Notes: generated from the sequence alone by a model not told the origin. A DNA stretch of 8,378 nt from Vicinamibacteria bacterium (GCA_025924295.1 JAICEG010000231.1:1-8378); one strand, 5' to 3'; counted from the stretch's first letter, positions 1-6,580 are shown. Numbers and translations: made by a program.

Positions 1-720
1 CCTGATGTCCTCGATGCTCTGGAACTGACCCTGGCTGCGAACGAGGAAGGTGGAGTCGCCCTGGAAGATCTCGCCGAGCGGCGTGTTCTGGTTCTCGGAA
101 CGGAGCGCGGCGACGACCTGGCTCACCGACAGGTTCAGGGCAGTGATCTTCTCCTTGGACAGATCAACGTGAATCTCACGACGGACGCCGCCATTGACGG
201 TGACCGCGGCAACCCCGTCGACGCGCTCGAAGCGGGGAGCGATCTCGTTCTGCGCGATCTCACGCAACGTGACCGGGTCGTAGTCTCCCTCGATGCCGAT
301 CTGTGCGACGGGCAGCTGATTCGAGTCGAACTTGAAGATGGTCGGCGGATCGGCATCCTCGGGGAGGCGGTTGCGCATGCGGTCGACACGCGTGCGGACC
401 TCGTCGGTCGCTTCAGACAGGTCGGTTCCCCAGTCGAAGTTGAGACGGATCTGACTGTTGCCCTCTGACGAGCTCGACTCGACTCGCGTGATCCCGGGCA
501 CCGCGCTGACGGCCTGTTCCATGGGCCGCGTGATCAATTCCTCGATCTCGAGCGGACCCACTCCTGGGTAGCTGGTTCGAACGTTCAGCTGGGGCTGCTC
601 GAACTCCGGCATGAGATCGACCGGAAGCCGGGTGAGCGAGATGACACCAAGCAGGGTGATCACGCCACTGATCATGAACATCGTGACCGGGCGTTGAATC
701 GCGAGACGAGGGATACTCAT
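1..720 (-). CDS. RND-family efflux permease, N-terminal part (runs off the left edge)
   Basis: This is the inner-membrane, proton-driven pump subunit of a tripartite RND efflux system. The reverse strand reads open from an ATG at 720 through 240 codons to the window edge, so the C-terminal three quarters or more is missing. It begins MSIPRLAIQRPVTMFMISG, the short cytoplasmic start and first transmembrane helix (about residues 12-30) of AcrB-like proteins. A periplasmic porter region follows with the family's LPVDLMPE turn and TSYPGVGPLEIEE motif (about 49-62), then PMEQAVSAVPGITRVES and the stretch DEVRTRVDRMRNRLPEDADPP. This resembles the hydrophobe/amphiphile (HAE1) branch more than the heavy-metal branch, but the diagnostic membrane residues lie outside the window. 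A weak AGAG lies 7 nt before the start. It is the last visible gene of the tolC-adaptor-permease set, 99 bp after the adaptor. The substrate cannot be predicted. Confidence 0.93.
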   Translation of the reverse strand, partial: MSIPRLAIQRPVTMFMISGVITLLGVISLTRLPVDLMPEFEQPQLNVRTSYPGVGPLEIEELITRPMEQAVSAVPGITRVESSSSEGNSQIRLNFDWGTDLSEATDEVRTRVDRMRNRLPEDADPPTIFKFDSNQLPVAQIGIEGDYDPVTLREIAQNEIAPRFERVDGVAAVTVNGGVRREIHVDLSKEKITALNLSVSQVVAALRSENQNTPLGEIFQGDSTFLVRSQGQFQSIEDIR

Positions 721-819
721 ATCAGCACTCTGTCGTAGAGCGTGTCCATCCTGGACCCGCCGTTGTGATCTGATGCGACGACGCGTCCCCCTGCAGGGAA
801 CGCCACCATTGCTACCGAC

Positions 820-2340
820 TTACTGACTTACGCTGCCCGACGACTGCGATGGTCCGCTGCCGTTACCCCGGCGCCCATTTCCGTCGCCGCCGGACCGGCC
901 ACCTTCCCGACCTTCACCACCGCCGGTAACGCTTCCGTCGCCGCGACGGCCACTGCCATAGCCTTCGCGGCCCGCGGCCGCTCCGCCTTGTCGAGTGGCT
1001 CCAGGCGCAGCCGTGCCCTGGCCGGGAGTGCCGCCGCTCTCACCGCGCGCGCCTGGCGCGCTCCCGGCGCGTCCCCCCTCAGCGGCTTGATTCCCGCGTT
1101 GCCCGCCGCCGCGACCGACAAGTGCGACTCGATCGCCGTCACGCAGCGCTCCCGCACCGGTCGAGATGACTTCGTCACCCTCGTTCAGGCCGCCAAGAAT
1201 CTCGACGAGCGATCCCTGCTCGCTTCCCACCTGCACCGTGCGGAAGACAGCGACTTCGTTCTGCAACTGGAAGACGCCACGCCGACCACCAAGATCCACC
1301 ACTGCCGTGGACGGGAGGACGAGTGCCTCCTTCTTCGTTTGCGTGGTGATGCCGACGCGCGCATACATACCGGGCTTGAGGCGGAAGTCCGGGTTCGGGA
1401 TCTCGATTTCGATCGGAGCCGTGCGCGTAGCGGGATCGAGGACGGGCGACACACGCGCGATCCGTCCGCTGAACTTCTCACCGGGGAACGCGTCCACTTC
1501 CACGCTCGTGCTGTTGCCGCTCTCGAGCTCCGTGAGATCCTTCTCGACAACGTTGGCGACGAGGCGGACGCGAGTGATGTCCACGACATCGGCGACCGGC
1601 GCCTGCTGCGACACGAACGCGCCGGGATCGACATTGCGCCTCGCAACGAACCCGTTGACCGGCGACGTAATCACCGTGTTCGCCAGATTGATGCGGAGCT
1701 CGTCGAGGCGCGCCTTCGATTGCGTGGTCTGCGCGCGCGCGAGATCGAGCTGCGCGAGAGCGGCCTGATACCGTGCTTCGTTGTCATCGAGTGTCTGCTT
1801 GGGTAGGAGCTGACGCTCGAACAGGCTGCGCGATCGTTCGACGTTCGTCTCGGCCAGTTGCAGGTCGGCTTCACGCTGCCGAATCGTGGCGAGCGAGACT
1901 TCCTGCGCGGCTTCCGCCTGCTTCACCTGCTCGACGATCTCGAAGTCTTCGATCTTGGCAATCCGTTGACCGCGGTTGACCCGATCGCCGAGCTTCACCG
2001 ACACGTCCTGCAGGCGGCCCGCTGTGCGAGGGACCACGGACACCGTCGCGTCGCCTATGAGATTGCCGACGACGGTGATCTCTGCGGCCAGAGGGGCCTT
2101 GTAGGCTTTGGCCAGTTCGACGGTCAGCGGGCCACGCCCGAAGCCGCCACGGAACCCACCGCCACCGCCGGGAAATCCGCCGCCACCTCCACCGGGGAAG
2201 CCGCCACCTCCGCGTCGCCCACCAGCTTCGCCGCCAGCCTGTGGCGCGCCACTCGACTGACCGCTGCGGGACACGCCGAGGTAATAAGACGAGCCGGCGA
2301 GTGCAACCGCGGCGATGGCAACGATGAACGCTTTTTTCAT
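820..2340 (-). CDS. RND efflux periplasmic adaptor (membrane fusion protein, HlyD/AcrA-like)
   Basis: This is the periplasmic subunit that bridges the inner-membrane RND pump to the TolC-like channel. The 506 residues start with MKKAFIVAIAAVALAG, a hydrophobic anchor with no lipobox cysteine, so it is probably held by an uncleaved N-terminal helix rather than a lipid. Residues 36-70 are a glycine-rich linker containing two FPGGGGG units. A lipoyl/barrel-sandwich half follows (about 95-132, with VVPRTAGRLQDVSVKLGDRV). Next come a coiled-coil hairpin (about 133-222), the second lipoyl half (VITSPVNGFVARRNVDPGAFV, split here around 223-243), and the beta-barrel and membrane-proximal domains (about 255-407, including LDPATRTAPIEIEIPNP and LKPGMYARVGI). 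The last 97 residues are a Gly/Arg/Ser-rich disordered tail, absent from classical AcrA-type adaptors. It lies between tolC (73 bp upstream) and the permease (99 bp downstream), the usual pump gene set. No clear Shine-Dalgarno is seen; the start is fixed by the signal anchor. Confidence 0.95.
   Translation of the reverse strand: MKKAFIVAIAAVALAGSSYYLGVSRSGQSSGAPQAGGEAGGRRGGGGFPGGGGGGFPGGGGGFRGGFGRGPLTVELAKAYKAPLAAEITVVGNLIGDATVSVVPRTAGRLQDVSVKLGDRVNRGQRIAKIEDFEIVEQVKQAEAAQEVSLATIRQREADLQLAETNVERSRSLFERQLLPKQTLDDNEARYQAALAQLDLARAQTTQSKARLDELRINLANTVITSPVNGFVARRNVDPGAFVSQQAPVADVVDITRVRLVANVVEKDLTELESGNSTSVEVDAFPGEKFSGRIARVSPVLDPATRTAPIEIEIPNPDFRLKPGMYARVGITTQTKKEALVLPSTAVVDLGGRRGVFQLQNEVAVFRTVQVGSEQGSLVEILGGLNEGDEVISTGAGALRDGDRVALVGRGGGQRGNQAAEGGRAGSAPGARGESGGTPGQGTAAPGATRQGGAAAGREGYGSGRRGDGSVTGGGEGREGGRSGGDGNGRRGNGSGPSQSSGSVSQ
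823..1113 (-). repeat. Low-complexity Gly/Arg/Ser-rich C-terminal tail of the adaptor
   Basis: Codons 410-506 of the adaptor encode an almost domain-free tail dominated by Gly with Arg, Ser, Ala and Gln. It has loosely repeated GGxGR and GRRG-type units and no hydrophobic core. The tail follows the end of the membrane-proximal domain (about residue 407) and runs to the stop codon. It is likely disordered in the periplasm. Confidence 0.8.
2131..2235 (-). repeat. Glycine-codon-rich segment encoding the adaptor's N-terminal linker
   Basis: Codons 36-70 of the adaptor are mostly Gly, arranged as imperfect units: GGGGFPGG, GGGGFPGGG, GGFRGGFGRG. On the plus strand this reads as runs of CCN triplets. 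It separates the membrane anchor from the first folded domain and is best read as a flexible tether. Repetitive triplets of this kind can expand or contract by replication slippage. Confidence 0.8.
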
Positions 2341-2342
2341 GA

Positions 2343-2355
2343 GATCGAAACGATC
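2343..2355 (-). promoter_or_regulatory. Small inverted repeat just before the adaptor start codon
   Basis: GATCG and CGATC flank a three-base loop, and the arm nearest the adaptor ends two bases before its ATG. In mRNA it could form a short hairpin over the region where a ribosome binding site would sit; no clear Shine-Dalgarno is visible there. Five base pairs is short enough to occur by chance, so a regulatory role is only a possibility. Confidence 0.2.
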
Positions 2356-2413
2356 ATGCTTCTATACGCTGATAGCCTCAACACAAGCGAACCGTAGAGC
2401 AAATCAACGCTGG

Positions 2414-4174
2414 TTAGTTACCGCCACCACCACCGCCGCCGCCGAAGTTGCCGCCGCCGCCAGCGTTCGCACGTGGCGCCGTCGAACCGCCCGGCACGAT
2501 GTTGGTGATGCTGACGCCATTGGCGGCAGGAATTTCCTGAACGCGTTCGAAGTCCACCTGCGCGCGCCGGTAGTCGAGCAGCGCTCGCAGTTCGGCGTTC
2601 TGTGCGTCGCGGAGATCGCGCTGCGCCTGGACGACGAAGAAGTTCGTCGAGAGGCCCACGTCAAAGCGGCTCTGCTCGGCCTCGAGACGAAGTTGTGCGA
2701 GATCCTTGGCGACCGTCGCCGCCTGCATGCGCTCTCGGTTCGTGTCGACGAGCAGCGCCGCGTTGGTGACCTCGGTCGCTATCTGCAACTCGAGCTGGCG
2801 GCTCTGTGCCAGTGTCTGCTGCCGCTGCACACGCGCCCGAGCCGTCGCCGCTTCCGCCGGGCTGGTTCCGAGCGGATAGCTGAAGTTGAGGAAGAAGTTC
2901 CACGTCGGCGCACGGGCATCGCCCAGCAGGCCGAGCGCATCAGTGAAACCGCTCGGGATCGTTCGTTCCGGTGGCGCGCCGAGCGGGGCGCCCGGAGCGC
3001 GCACGAACTGCGTGCCACCAATGCCGGCAACGCCGTAAGACGCCGTCAGGTCGAGCGACGGCAGTTGCGCGTCGCTCAAGCTCCTGATGGAGACGTCGTT
3101 CGACTGGAGTTGCTTCCTCGACTGCTCGAGATCGGTACGCGACGTGAGCGCGCGTCTCACCGCGGTCTGCACGTCGACAGCTTCGGTGGAGTAGGTGGGT
3201 CGATCGACTGGCTCGATCGTCGAGGTCCAATACGGATCCTCGGTGCCGTTGACGATGAGCCGCTTGAGTGAGAGTTCCGCGGTGCCGTGCGTGGCGCGAG
3301 CCTGCGCAACCGCCTGACGTCGCTGTGCCTGCTCGGCCTCTGCCTGTGTCACATCGAGCGGTGCCAGCGTCCCCACTTCGACGCGCGCACGGTTGTCTTC
3401 GACGAGCTTGGTGGCCAGGGCCAGCGAGTTCTGCGCGACTTCCTCAGCCTGGATCGCGAAGACGAGATCCCAATAGGCGTTGCGGACGCCGGCCACGGTC
3501 CGCACGACCGTCGCACGCAACTCGGTCTCGGACATCTCCTGATTCAGCTTGGTGATCTGCAGCTGCGTGCGCGTGGCGTCGGTTCGGAAGTTCCGGAGGA
3601 GCGGCTGACTGAAGGCCGCCGTCAGCGACGTGTTGAGCACCGGGTTGCGTGTTGCAAACAGGTCCGACTGTTCCTGGCGATTGTTGTTGAACGCGACCGC
3701 GTAGCTGCCACCACCCCACCTGATGTTCTGCGTGACGCCGTTGTTGCCAGTCAACGTGTCGGTGGTGAGAATGTCACCACCGGCCGTCTGGCTGCGCGTG
3801 AACGCCGTCTGGCTGCGGAGGCCGAAGTTCGAGACGAAGCTCGGGTGGTAAGTGGCGTTGAGCGCGGCAAGCGAGAAGTCGAAGGTCTGCGGGTTCAACC
3901 GTTCGACCGCGAGATCGAGATTGCGATCGAGGGCGCGCTCGACGGCGGAGTCGAGGGTGAGCTCGACCCGCGTGCCGGGCGGCGGGGGAGGAGTGGTCGG
4001 GCGTGTCTGCCCGTCCACTTCGGTCGTGCCGGCCAGTCGCGCTTCGGCGAACTTCTGCGCGGCCTGACGAGCGATGTCATCGATACGCGCCGAGTCTGGC
4101 GTGGTCTGCGCCGCGGCCGGCGCGCCCAACAGCGCAAGGGTGAGAATCGTCAAAAAGGCACACGAAGTCTGCAT
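2414..4174 (-). CDS. TolC-family outer-membrane efflux channel
   Basis: This is the outer-membrane exit duct of the tripartite pump. The 586 residues begin with a clear Sec signal peptide (MQTSCAFLTILTLALLG, cleavage probably after APAAAQ near residue 23). A spacer with a proline run follows (about 57-67), then the duplicated TolC fold. First repeat: LTLDSAVERALDRNLDLAV (about 72-90) through helices ending VEVGTLAPLDVTQAEAEQAQ (about 265-284). Second repeat: VDVQTAVRRALTSRTDLEQS (about 333-352) through FDVGLSTNFFVVQAQRDLRD (about 504-523). The paired G-T/S-positioned loops before long amphipathic helices are the family's hallmark. It is longer than E. coli TolC, partly because of the N-terminal spacer and a C-terminal Gly-rich end (572-586). 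It lies 51 bp after the Spy-like gene and 73 bp before the adaptor on the same strand, so co-transcription is likely. Confidence 0.95.
   Translation of the reverse strand: MQTSCAFLTILTLALLGAPAAAQTTPDSARIDDIARQAAQKFAEARLAGTTEVDGQTRPTTPPPPPGTRVELTLDSAVERALDRNLDLAVERLNPQTFDFSLAALNATYHPSFVSNFGLRSQTAFTRSQTAGGDILTTDTLTGNNGVTQNIRWGGGSYAVAFNNNRQEQSDLFATRNPVLNTSLTAAFSQPLLRNFRTDATRTQLQITKLNQEMSETELRATVVRTVAGVRNAYWDLVFAIQAEEVAQNSLALATKLVEDNRARVEVGTLAPLDVTQAEAEQAQRRQAVAQARATHGTAELSLKRLIVNGTEDPYWTSTIEPVDRPTYSTEAVDVQTAVRRALTSRTDLEQSRKQLQSNDVSIRSLSDAQLPSLDLTASYGVAGIGGTQFVRAPGAPLGAPPERTIPSGFTDALGLLGDARAPTWNFFLNFSYPLGTSPAEAATARARVQRQQTLAQSRQLELQIATEVTNAALLVDTNRERMQAATVAKDLAQLRLEAEQSRFDVGLSTNFFVVQAQRDLRDAQNAELRALLDYRRAQVDFERVQEIPAANGVSITNIVPGGSTAPRANAGGGGNFGGGGGGGGN
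2417..2461 (-). repeat. Poly-glycine C-terminus of the TolC-like channel
   Basis: The final 15 codons before the stop read AGGGGNFGGGGGGGGN. TolC C-termini normally lie in the periplasm, so this would be a short flexible periplasmic extension. Its composition matches the glycine-rich linker and tail of the adaptor encoded next door. Confidence 0.75.
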
Positions 4175-4182
4175 GGTTCTTT

Positions 4183-4207
4183 GTAAAGCCTGTTAAAGCC
4201 TGTTAAC
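4183..4207. repeat. 10-bp phased direct repeat upstream of tolC, CpxR-box-like
   Basis: On the plus strand the sequence reads GTAAAGCCTG, TTAAAGCCTG, TTAAC: two near-identical 10-bp units and the start of a third, spaced one DNA helical turn. The first two cores, GTAAA-N5-TTAAA, differ by one base from the known CpxR operator form GTAAA-N5-GTAAA. It lies in the 51-bp gap between the Spy-like gene and tolC, 9 bp before the tolC start codon. The repeat is seen directly; operator function is inference. A purely chance duplication is possible. Confidence 0.4.
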
Positions 4208-4225
4208 TGGGATGTCGTTCGACCG

Positions 4226-4660
4226 CTATTTGCTGCGCTCGTCGTGGCCTGCGCGCTCTCGCTCCGCAGCCTGATGCAGCGCGGTAAACTTGGCCCACTG
4301 GTCTGTCGTCAGAGCCCGCCTCATCCGGAGCAGCATCATCGTTCGCGATTTGTTCAACTCCGCGCGGGCGATTTCGACGCGCCCGACCTGCTCCATCACG
4401 GCGCCGTCGTCACCCTTCTCGACCAGTCGCTCGAATTCCGTTTCGGCCTGATCGAGCGCTTTCTTTTGGATCCGCAGGGTTGGGGCCGCAGCCTGGAAGA
4501 TGTCCTCGAGTCGGCGGCTCTGTTCGGCCGTCAGGCCGAGCTCCCGCTTGTAGAGGTCGGATTGCCACCACTTGAACCCCTGAGCAACTGCAGGCGCCGC
4601 GAGGAACAGTAGCGCGGCAGTCACTACGGCTGCCCGCCCAAGCCGGTCAATGGAATACAT
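4226..4660 (-). CDS. Spy/CpxP-like periplasmic protein with LTxxQ motifs
   Basis: This is a small exported helical protein of the Spy/CpxP/ZraP type; members act as periplasmic chaperones or stress/metal sensors. With the ATG at 4660 it has 144 residues. A signal peptide (about 1-27, AAVVTAALLFLAAPAVAQ) precedes a WW pair (31-32). Two LTxxQ signatures follow, LTAEQ (43-47) and LTTDQ (117-121), separated by charged amphipathic helices. That two-motif, all-helical layout defines the family. An in-frame GTG at 4693 would add 11 residues before the signal peptide; I prefer the ATG because the signal sequence then has normal length, although neither start has a good Shine-Dalgarno. The mature part lacks the His-rich metal site typical of ZraP. 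It heads the pump genes, 51 bp before tolC, and may report envelope stress or protect periplasmic proteins. It could also be annotated 'periplasmic heavy metal sensor'. Confidence 0.82.
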   Translation of the reverse strand: MYSIDRLGRAAVVTAALLFLAAPAVAQGFKWWQSDLYKRELGLTAEQSRRLEDIFQAAAPTLRIQKKALDQAETEFERLVEKGDDGAVMEQVGRVEIARAELNKSRTMMLLRMRRALTTDQWAKFTALHQAAERERAGHDERSK

Positions 4661-4791
4661 GGCTAGCTGTGTTACGACCGCTCGAGAGTGCACGTTTACG
4701 GTAGCGGACGCAATTACCTAGCGTAGCACGGTTTAGAGCCAGATTTGAGGGCAGCCGGAAGGGCCCGACGACGAGCAGGGATTGGGGCGGG
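4661..4791. other. Intergenic region between ispH and the Spy-like gene
   Basis: This 131-bp gap is the longest on the minus-strand side and the most likely place for the pump operon's promoter. I found no hairpin followed by a T-run after the ispH stop, so no intrinsic terminator can be called. On the minus strand TGCTACGCT (core at 4720-4725) resembles an extended -10 element, but no matching -35 hexamer is present. A single GTAAA lies at 4695-4699 on the minus strand. Confidence 0.4.
4720..4725 (-). promoter_or_regulatory. Weak candidate extended -10 element for the Spy/efflux operon
   Basis: The minus strand reads TGC then TACGCT, matching the extended -10 form TGn-TAnnnT. A transcript starting a few bases downstream would carry a leader of roughly 50 nt before the preferred ATG at 4660. 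No convincing -35 was found at the normal distance, so this is a weak call. Confidence 0.2.
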
Positions 4792-5976
4792 TCAGGCATC
4801 GGCCGTGAGGGCTGCAAGGCGGCGGATTACGGCCTCGACCAGGTTGTCCGGTGTCGAAGCGCCCGATGTCAGCCCGACGGAAAGGGGTCCCCCCGGCAGC
4901 CATCCCCGCGTCGCGGTTTCCTGCTTACTTGTCACGGGTTTATGGCGAATCTCGTCGGACGAGACCAGGCAGTCCGGCTCAGCAATGTGATACGTGGGGA
5001 GGCGCTCGGCGCAAATCCGGGCGAGATTGCAGGTGTTACTGCTGTTGTAGCCGCCGAGCACGATCATCAGGTCGAGCGACTGTTCGCCGAGCAGCTGCAG
5101 GATCGCATCCTGCCGGTCCTGGGTCGCGCTGCAGATGGTGTCGAACGCCCGGAATCGTTCCGTCAGGCCGGCTTCGCCGTACCGGTCGATGACGGCCTGT
5201 CTGAACATCTCCCCGATCTCGAGCGACTCCGAGCTCAACATCGTCGTCTGGTTCGCGCACCCGATGCGGCCAAGGTGCCGATCGGGATCGAAGTGCGGGG
5301 AGACGGCGTGCTCGAACGTCCTGAGGAACGCGGTTCGATCGCCACCGCGCCGGATGTAGTCGCACGCCATCGTGGCTTCCGCCCGATCGAGCACGACGAG
5401 AAAGTGTCCGCGGCCTGACTGGTAGGCCTGCGACGCTGTTGCCCGCGTTTCTTCGTGTCGGTACTTGCCGTGAATGATCGACGTGAAGCCGTCGTCCGAG
5501 TAGCGTTTGACGTTCTTCCACACGTTCAGGACGGACCCGCACGTCGTGTCGACGAGAGTACAGCCACGCGCCACGAGCGATTCGAGCAGTTCGATCGTGA
5601 CCCCGAACGCCGGCAGGATGACGACGTCGGCTGGCGTCAGCGTGTCGAGCGCCTCGCCGGGATCGCTCAGGAAACGGATCCCCTGCCCGCGGATCTGATC
5701 GTTGACATGCGGGTTGTGAATGATCTCGCCAGTCAGGTAGACCGTGCGATCCGGAAATCGTCGCCGTGTCTGATAGGCGTAGTCGACGGCACGATCGACT
5801 CCATAACAGAAGCCGAACTCGCGCGCGAGATGAAGGCTGAGACGACCCGACGCGAAGCGGTAGTCGGCTGCCTTGACGACCGCCACCAGTTCGCTGTGAT
5901 AACTCTCCGCGAGCTGGTGGGCGACTTCGTGTTTGAGGTTGAGGCCCTTTCGAAAGATCAGCGGGCTCTGGGTCAT
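4792..5976 (-). CDS. ispH: 4-hydroxy-3-methylbut-2-enyl diphosphate reductase (IspH/LytB), long form
   Basis: This iron-sulfur enzyme performs the last step of the MEP isoprenoid pathway, reducing HMBPP to IPP and DMAPP. Three cluster cysteines are visible: Cys57 (EFGFCYGVDRA), Cys146 (VDTTCGSVLN) and Cys282 (FDTICSATQDRQ). Substrate-site residues include His88 (EIIHNPHVN), His174 and Glu176 in the HGKYRHEET segment, and the SSN of GGYNSSNTCNLA. The C-terminus carries LTSGASTPDNLVEAVI. At 394 residues it exceeds the 316-residue E. coli enzyme: about 45 extra residues before the first cysteine, and 136 instead of 101 between the second and third. The N-terminal FRKGLNLKHEVAHQLAESYH stretch is the kind seen in cyanobacterial and plastid enzymes. 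It begins 34 bp after the anti-sigma gene, so it may be co-transcribed with the sigma/anti-sigma pair. No strong Shine-Dalgarno is visible before the ATG. Confidence 0.96.
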   Translation of the reverse strand: MTQSPLIFRKGLNLKHEVAHQLAESYHSELVAVVKAADYRFASGRLSLHLAREFGFCYGVDRAVDYAYQTRRRFPDRTVYLTGEIIHNPHVNDQIRGQGIRFLSDPGEALDTLTPADVVILPAFGVTIELLESLVARGCTLVDTTCGSVLNVWKNVKRYSDDGFTSIIHGKYRHEETRATASQAYQSGRGHFLVVLDRAEATMACDYIRRGGDRTAFLRTFEHAVSPHFDPDRHLGRIGCANQTTMLSSESLEIGEMFRQAVIDRYGEAGLTERFRAFDTICSATQDRQDAILQLLGEQSLDLMIVLGGYNSSNTCNLARICAERLPTYHIAEPDCLVSSDEIRHKPVTSKQETATRGWLPGGPLSVGLTSGASTPDNLVEAVIRRLAALTADA

Positions 5977-5991
5977 CGCCGCGTCACGGCG
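5977..5991 (-). promoter_or_regulatory. Inverted repeat abutting the ispH start codon
   Basis: CGCCG and CGGCG arms surround a five-base loop directly before the ispH ATG, filling half of the 34-bp gap after the anti-sigma gene. It could fold over the initiation region in mRNA. It has no T-run, so it is not an intrinsic terminator. In DNA this GC-rich a short stem may be accidental. Confidence 0.2.
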
Positions 5992-6010
5992 TGGCAGATC
6001 ACCGGGACGA

Positions 6011-6580
6011 TCAACGCACGTCCCACGCGCGCGGGGTCATGACGTCGAGCGGCCTCAACGCGGCGGGCCCGACACCGCTGGCGGCGAGCTCGACCTGGCC
6101 GAGCAGTTCGTCGTCTGACGACGTGCGAATCTGCGGGCTCGGAAGGCTGGCCTGCGCTCGCGCGGCAGGTATCGACTGGCGCGTGCCCGGAATGTCGTGC
6201 GCGAGGTGCTCAGCCAGTAAGCCGACGACAAACGACGCCGCGACGGCTGCCGCCACCGTGGCCCACCGCGCAGAGCGCACGCGCTGCGGGACGCTGTCGT
6301 GCGTGTGGCCGGCCGGGAAGGCAATCACGCGACCGGGGCGGCCGTCCTGCTCGACGCGCGCCAGGATGCGTGCGCGCTGACGGGCGAGGCGTTCGGCAGG
6401 AAAGGCTTCGTCAGCCTGCTGCGTCATCACGGCTTCGACATCGTCGAGCGTTCCGGCCAGGTTCGATCGGCGCGATTCGCACACCTCGCAGGTCTGCAGG
6501 TGCGCGCGGTCGGACGAGCTGACCTCGAAGTCGAAGCAGATCTCGATGAGCCGATCGTCGGACAGGTGAGGATGGCTCAT
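6011..6580 (-). CDS. Zinc-finger membrane anti-sigma factor (ZAS-type)
   Basis: This is a 189-residue inner-membrane regulator predicted to bind and hold the ECF sigma factor encoded just before it. The N-terminal cytoplasmic part carries the zinc anti-sigma signature H-x3-C-x2-C: His27, Cys31, Cys34 in AHLQTCEVCES. His3, His5 or Cys15 could supply the fourth ligand. A charged linker follows (about 55-100), then one transmembrane helix (about 105-124, WATVAAAVAASFVVGLLAEH) and a periplasmic tail of about 65 residues with no recognised domain. The start is set by the ATGA overlap with the sigma stop codon and by a GAGG eight bases upstream; a much longer open frame extending upstream in the same frame is only sigma gene read out of frame. 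The gene order and overlap are typical of sigma/anti-sigma pairs. A redox or envelope signal acting on the zinc site or the tail is possible but not shown. Confidence 0.88.
   Translation of the reverse strand: MSHPHLSDDRLIEICFDFEVSSSDRAHLQTCEVCESRRSNLAGTLDDVEAVMTQQADEAFPAERLARQRARILARVEQDGRPGRVIAFPAGHTHDSVPQRVRSARWATVAAAVAASFVVGLLAEHLAHDIPGTRQSIPAARAQASLPSPQIRTSSDDELLGQVELAASGVGPAALRPLDVMTPRAWDVR

Noticed and set aside
169..468. Plus-strand and other-frame open frames in the first 720 bases
   Set aside because: The edge-truncated minus-strand frame 720 to 1 translates without a stop into an unmistakable RND permease N-terminus.
789..798. Perfect palindrome CCCTGCAGGG between the adaptor and permease genes
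   Set aside because: A single 10-bp palindrome with no loop, T-run or repeat partner, so it supports neither a terminator nor a mobile-element end.
988..1806. Long plus-strand open frame opposite the adaptor gene
   Set aside because: It is antisense to a confident adaptor CDS, with no recognisable motif.
2131..2461. Triplet repeats that might look like a microsatellite or CRISPR-like array
   Set aside because: There are no spacers or palindromic repeats. The triplets are Gly codons within two reading frames.
2315..4186. Long open frames on the plus strand opposite tolC (2315-3271 and 3287-4186)
   Set aside because: Arg/Glu/Leu-rich translations with no domains, lying antisense to a clearly recognised TolC gene. 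They are typical shadows in GC-rich DNA.
4661..4693. GTG start at 4693 for the Spy-like gene
   Set aside because: It has no ribosome binding site and would put 11 extra residues before a signal peptide that is already of normal length from the ATG at 4660. It is not fully excluded.
4726..4791. Possible intrinsic terminator after ispH
   Set aside because: The region is GC-rich but I found no stable stem followed by a T-run on the minus strand.
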